DNA from: an uncultured Aquincola sp. | GTDB taxonomy: Bacteria > Pseudomonadota > Gammaproteobacteria > Burkholderiales > Burkholderiaceae | DNA length: 24,053 bases | Assembly: GCA_937883885.1 (NCBI GenBank) | Contig: CAKZXL010000219.1 | Span: 1 to 24,053 of the forward strand | Direction of reading: 5' to 3' | Part shown: in pieces, positions 21,141-24,053 of the stretch | Numbering within the stretch: position 1 is the first letter of the stretch | Layout: each line of letters starts with the position of its first letter | Made by a program: the position numbers and the translations under genes | The notes under the pieces: generated by a model | Told to the model about the DNA's origin: nothing | Database searches by the model: none | Seen by the model: the letters and a program-made list of their open reading frames with translations, nothing else

Positions 21141-22475
21141 TCAGCACCGCACCTTCGGCATCTCCTCCCACCGCGTGGTGTATCGCGGCGTGCGACGCTC
21201 CTGCTTGACTGACCAGCTGCGGGTTTCTGCGCCGTTGCTCACGGCAGTCTGACTTGCGACCCGCACCGAGTCTCGCCCGAACCGGCGGTTCAAGGTGTCC
21301 ATTGCCGCCATCAACTTGGCCCGGCCCGGACTGGGCGCGTCCGGCGAGGATGGCTCAACGTCGCCGAACAGATCGAGCTCCGCTTGCTGGGCGCCGGCGT
21401 CCTGGAGGTCCATCAGCATCACGCCGGCCTTCGCATAGTTGAACCCGGGCCGGTAGAGCCGGTGCACCGCGCCGGCCGTCGCGCCGACCAGGTGCCGGGT
21501 GTCTGCCGTCGGCCGTACCAGCGGGATCGTGACGTTCGCTTCGTGCTGCCGGTCGTCCTTGCGAAAAGGACTCGTGGTGAAGAAGACGTTGACCGCACCT
21601 GCCATGGAGCCCTGCTGGCGCAGCTTTTCCGCAGCACGCGCTGCGAACTCGCTGACCGCCTCGACGATGCCGTCGACCGACGTCACTGCCTTCCCGAACG
21701 ACCGCGACACGAGGATTTGTTGCCGTCCCGCTGGTTCGTCATCCAGGGCCATGCACGAGACCCCGCGCAGCTCCAGCAGTGTCTTCTCAAGCACCACGCT
21801 GAACTGCTTGCGTAGCGTGGCGGCGTCACTTCGCACAAGATCGAGCACAGTGCGGATGCCGGACTCGTTGAGCTTCGTGGTGATCCGCCGGCCGACGCCC
21901 CAGATGTTGCCGACCTCGGTGGCCGCGAAGAGCTCCTCGAGCTCGGCCTGGCCGACGGCACCTACGTTGCAGATCTGTGCGAGGCGCCGGGGGTAGGCCC
22001 CCGGCTTGCGCTCCGACTCCTTGGCGACGTGGTTGGCGAACTTGGCCAGCGTCTTCGTGGGCCCGAGTCCGACGCAGGTTGGGAGGCCGACTTCGCGCCA
22101 GATGGCTGCGCGCATGTCTCGACACAGCACGACCAGGTCGCCGCGCACGCCCTCGAAGTCCAGGAAGGACTCGTCGATCGAGTAGACCTCCTGCCGCGGC
22201 GCGTAGCGCGCTTCAATGGCCATCATGCGACTGGACATGTCGCCGTAGAGCTCGAAGTTGGCCGAGACAGCGATGAGGCCTTGGGTCTTCTCCAGGTGGC
22301 GGACCTGGAACCACGGCTGAGCCATCTTCACGCCCAGAGCCTTGGCCTCGTTGCTGCGCGCGATGCAGGCCCCGTCGTTGGAACTGAGTACCACGACCGG
22401 CCGGCCGCGCAGACGAGGTGAGAACACCCGCTCACAGGAGACGTACATGTTGTTCGCATCGACGAGAGCCAGCAT
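21141..22475 (-). CDS. umuC: UmuC, Y-family translesion DNA polymerase subunit
   Basis: The 444-residue protein is full length for UmuC. Catalytic acids are present: Asp6 in LVDANNMYVSCE and Asp101-Glu102 in YSIDESFLDF. Other family blocks follow in order: PVVVLSSNDGACIARSNEAK, GVKMAQPWF, GLGPTKTLAKFANHVAK, NIWGVGRRI (helix-hairpin-helix), the little-finger domain with FFTTSPFR, and the typical C-terminus RSWSVKQERRTPRYTTRWEEMP (landmarks KQERRTPRYTTRW). With UmuD' it forms DNA polymerase V, which copies past lesions at the price of mutations. It starts 3 nt after umuD and is surely cotranscribed. The accessory UmuD is unusual, so the assembly requirement may be met by another copy. Confidence 0.97.
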   Translation of the reverse strand: MLALVDANNMYVSCERVFSPRLRGRPVVVLSSNDGACIARSNEAKALGVKMAQPWFQVRHLEKTQGLIAVSANFELYGDMSSRMMAIEARYAPRQEVYSIDESFLDFEGVRGDLVVLCRDMRAAIWREVGLPTCVGLGPTKTLAKFANHVAKESERKPGAYPRRLAQICNVGAVGQAELEELFAATEVGNIWGVGRRITTKLNESGIRTVLDLVRSDAATLRKQFSVVLEKTLLELRGVSCMALDDEPAGRQQILVSRSFGKAVTSVDGIVEAVSEFAARAAEKLRQQGSMAGAVNVFFTTSPFRKDDRQHEANVTIPLVRPTADTRHLVGATAGAVHRLYRPGFNYAKAGVMLMDLQDAGAQQAELDLFGDVEPSSPDAPSPGRAKLMAAMDTLNRRFGRDSVRVASQTAVSNGAETRSWSVKQERRTPRYTTRWEEMPKVRC

Positions 22476-22478
22476 CAG

Positions 22479-22922
22479 TCACCCGATGAGCTGCTTGATG
22501 ACGTGGGTGACGACGCCCCAGAACTCGAACTCGACGCCCTCGGTGAGGACGATGTCTGCGAAGCCAGGGTGTGCCGCCTGGAGCTTGGTGAGGGCGTCCT
22601 GGGCCCACAGGCGACGGCACAGCATTTCTCCGTCGACTACGGCCACCACAACGTTGCCGTGCGCCGGCTGAAGCGCTCGATCCACCAGCAGGACGTCGCC
22701 AGAGTCGATGCCGACGCCGCGCATGCCGTCGCCGGCAGCGCGCATGACGAACGCCGCCTGAGGATGCGCGATGAGCGCGTCGTTCAGGTCGATGCGCTTG
22801 ACCGTTGCGTCTTCGGCCGGCGACCCGAACCCTGCGGCAACGGTCACCCGGGCGGTGGCCCCGCCCGGTGCTGAGTCAGGGCCGACCGATGCGCCATCAG
22901 GCAGGGATTCGCGCGTGTACAT
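22479..22922 (-). CDS. umuD: UmuD homologue lacking the catalytic Ser-Lys dyad
   Basis: The 147-residue product aligns with UmuD: cleavage-site region AAGFGSPAEDATVKRIDLND (predicted Ala30-Gly31), ALIAHPQAAFVMRAAGDGM, GIDSGDVLLVDRAL, AHGNVVVAVVDGEM, and C-terminal FWGVVTHVIKQLIG. The catalytic serine of GDSM is glycine here (GDGM, Gly66), and the lysine corresponding to E. coli Lys97 is arginine (EMLCRRL, Arg103). Read directly from the bases, GGC and CGT. It should not be able to self-cleave. It could be cleaved in trans, serve as an uncleaved subunit, or be decaying. Start at 22922 gives a longer N-terminus than E. coli UmuD; the ribosome binding site is weak. No CTGT-N8-ACAG LexA box is visible upstream. 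Confidence 0.93.
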   Translation of the reverse strand: MYTRESLPDGASVGPDSAPGGATARVTVAAGFGSPAEDATVKRIDLNDALIAHPQAAFVMRAAGDGMRGVGIDSGDVLLVDRALQPAHGNVVVAVVDGEMLCRRLWAQDALTKLQAAHPGFADIVLTEGVEFEFWGVVTHVIKQLIG

Positions 22923-23135
22923 GGGCAGCTGCAGTTCCAGATGGCGGCAGCTTAACCTTTTGAGTCCTCATAGATTCGAAACGGTCATGCCGGTGGCGGT
23001 ACACGCGCAGTTGCCAAGGAGCGGTTTGCTTCCCGTCCCAGAGGCAGGCAAAGAGTTTCAGGAGGAAACGAGCACCCTTCCGCACGCACCCGGGCACTTT
23101 AGAGTCTGGCGCCACGCGTTCATTGAGGGACTTTG

Positions 23136-23744
23136 ATGACCATCGACCAATTGGCAGAAAACGCGCTCGCTTCGGTCCGAAGTTGGTACAAGACCGGAGT
23201 GAAGTCGAACAACAAGCGTCGAGCCATGCCGACGGATGCGCATAGAAATGCGGAGGAGGCCCGCATCTACGCCAGTTCCGTGTTGCAGAGCAAGGGGATC
23301 GCGGACTACTACCTCCATGGGGCGCTCGCGCACGGCGAAAGTATGGCGTCTAGGCAGCGCGCAGGGAACTGCTGGGACCTTGCCGTGGCAGCCATGGCTG
23401 CGGCGGTGAGATTGGATCGGACGCAAGTGGTACGTGTGATTGCGATACCCGCACCCGGCGACCATGCGTTCCTGACTATTGGCGGTACCCTTGAGGAGGT
23501 GTTGCGGCCCTTCTTAGTAGCGCATCAAGGGCACTCGAACTACTGCATCTGCGACCCGTGGGCCAACATCGCCTGTCGCGGCCACCTGTACCTGGGGCAG
23601 TTTTACGACAAGATGGGCAAGTGGAAGTCGCACGGCAAGCAGATCTACTACGACGGTGCTTGGCGCGACGCTGACGATCATGGATGGAAGATTTCGATGA
23701 TGTTGATAAAGCAGCTCAGTCACGAGGAGCTGCCTCGGCCATAA
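23136..23744 (+). CDS. Putative papain-like Cys-His-Asp protein
   Basis: ATG at 23136 has GAGGGA 5 nt upstream. The 202-residue product contains AGNCWDLA (Cys79), PAPGDHAFLTIG (His110) and CICDPWAN (Asp140), the order and context (GNC...GDHAF...DPW) of papain-like cysteine proteases/deamidases, including many secreted effectors of the C58/YopT type. The N-terminus (about 1-60) has basic residues (SNNKRRAMPTD) and no obvious signal peptide. The base composition is slightly less GC-rich than neighbours. Role: probable thiol hydrolase acting on an unknown protein; it may be an effector or toxin. It is transcribed divergently from umuD. No immunity gene is recognised beside it. The 213-nt gap upstream holds only a small hairpin (GTTTC-AGGAG-GAAAC, 23055-23069). 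Confidence 0.78.
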   Translation: MTIDQLAENALASVRSWYKTGVKSNNKRRAMPTDAHRNAEEARIYASSVLQSKGIADYYLHGALAHGESMASRQRAGNCWDLAVAAMAAAVRLDRTQVVRVIAIPAPGDHAFLTIGGTLEEVLRPFLVAHQGHSNYCICDPWANIACRGHLYLGQFYDKMGKWKSHGKQIYYDGAWRDADDHGWKISMMLIKQLSHEELPRP

Positions 23745-23792
23745 CCCACGCCACCCGAGCGCTTGCGCATTTGAAAGTTTCGGCAGGCCCTC

Positions 23793-24011
23793 ATGGTGCT
23801 CCTGAGGGTGACCCCGGATGGCTACGTTCAATGCTGCAGTCCATCAGCGTGGAAGGCTGGCCGGGCGTCCCAAACGGTATTTGTCCAAGCCCCTGTGACG
23901 CGCGCAGCCGCACCCTGGGTCGCGCTGGGGCGTCAGGTGTACGGTCTGCCTTTGCCGCGGCGGCTTCGTGAAGGGCCCGGTGCGCACGTGTGGCAGCAGA
24001 CCACGTTCTGA
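23793..24011 (+). CDS. Doubtful small ORF, 72 aa
   Basis: The frame starts MVLLRVTPDGYVQCC and ends REGPGAHVWQQTTF. AGG lies 5 nt before the ATG. Composition is plausible, but an opposite-strand frame is also open and no family is recognised. A CCCTCA/TGAGGG hairpin (23788-23808) overlaps its start. The last 40 nt of the window hold nothing recognisable. Confidence 0.3.
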   Translation: MVLLRVTPDGYVQCCSPSAWKAGRASQTVFVQAPVTRAAAPWVALGRQVYGLPLPRRLREGPGAHVWQQTTF

Positions 24012-24053
24012 CTTGGCCAAACACGTACCTTGAGATCTCCGGATAGTCGGCGG

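Noticed and set aside
23055..23069. Hairpin GTTTC-AGGAG-GAAAC with AGGAGG in the loop, as a translational switch
   Set aside because: No start codon lies at a proper distance downstream of the exposed AGGAGG.
22923..23135. LexA (SOS) box upstream of umuD
   Set aside because: No CTGT-N8-ACAG or close variant was found by eye in the intergenic region on either strand.

Overview
The window is 24 kb of GC-rich DNA that looks like an accessory replicon, most likely a plasmid or other mobile element of a Burkholderiales-type betaproteobacterium. The evidence is the Burkholderia-style H-NS signature (TGAGWSGRGPTPKWL), two PEP-CTERM surface proteins, a plasmid-style umuDC pair, an orphan DNA methyltransferase, a HipA remnant, and many small genes of phage/plasmid type in tight ATGA-overlapping strings. 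No rRNA, tRNA, CRISPR array, IS element, replication initiator or partition gene was recognised.

Layout. 1-3.1 kb (minus): a small Cys-containing protein, several hypotheticals including one with a Cys-His-Asp pattern, and a TPR protein cut by the window edge. These may be one transcription unit fed by the strong promoter at 3103-3131. 3.4-7.1 kb (minus): a lipoprotein, a hypothetical, a CAP/SCP-domain lipoprotein, a small hypothetical and a DUF6036-like nucleotidyltransferase. 7.2-8.2 kb (plus): a frameshifted HipA remnant, a doubtful ORF and a clear intrinsic terminator. 8.2-9.9 kb: a small hypothetical (minus) and the first PEP-CTERM protein (plus). 12.8-9.9 kb (minus): a compact operon of five small genes, ending near a putative 2OG-Fe(II) oxygenase. 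14.9-12.9 kb (minus): an SPPY DNA methyltransferase and a hypothetical. 16.0-15.1 kb (minus): the second PEP-CTERM protein, paralogous to the first.

16.1-21.1 kb (plus): a chromatin and regulatory block. It has an H-NS-like protein with an unusual long C-terminal tail, a frameshifted small gene, three ATGA-coupled small genes, a small zinc-ribbon-like protein, a protein whose C-terminus resembles the H-NS oligomerisation helix without the DNA-binding motif, and a 390-residue protein with a possible winged helix. 22.9-21.1 kb (minus): umuD-umuC. 23.1-23.7 kb (plus): a protein with a papain-like Cys-His-Asp pattern.

Main points of interest. (1) The UmuD homologue lacks both residues of its Ser-Lys dyad (Ser to Gly, Lys to Arg), while UmuC keeps its catalytic acids. 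(2) Two distant promoters, upstream of the small Cys protein and the CAP lipoprotein, share a perfect or near-perfect GTCAACC-N-GGTTGAC dyad over the -35 box plus conserved -10 and initial transcribed sequence, which suggests a two-member regulon. (3) An extended H-NS and a truncated H-NS-like protein lie together. (4) A (GCGTT)5 tract lies upstream of the CAP lipoprotein promoter. Several other promoters with exact 17-bp spacers were found by eye and support the gene starts chosen here.
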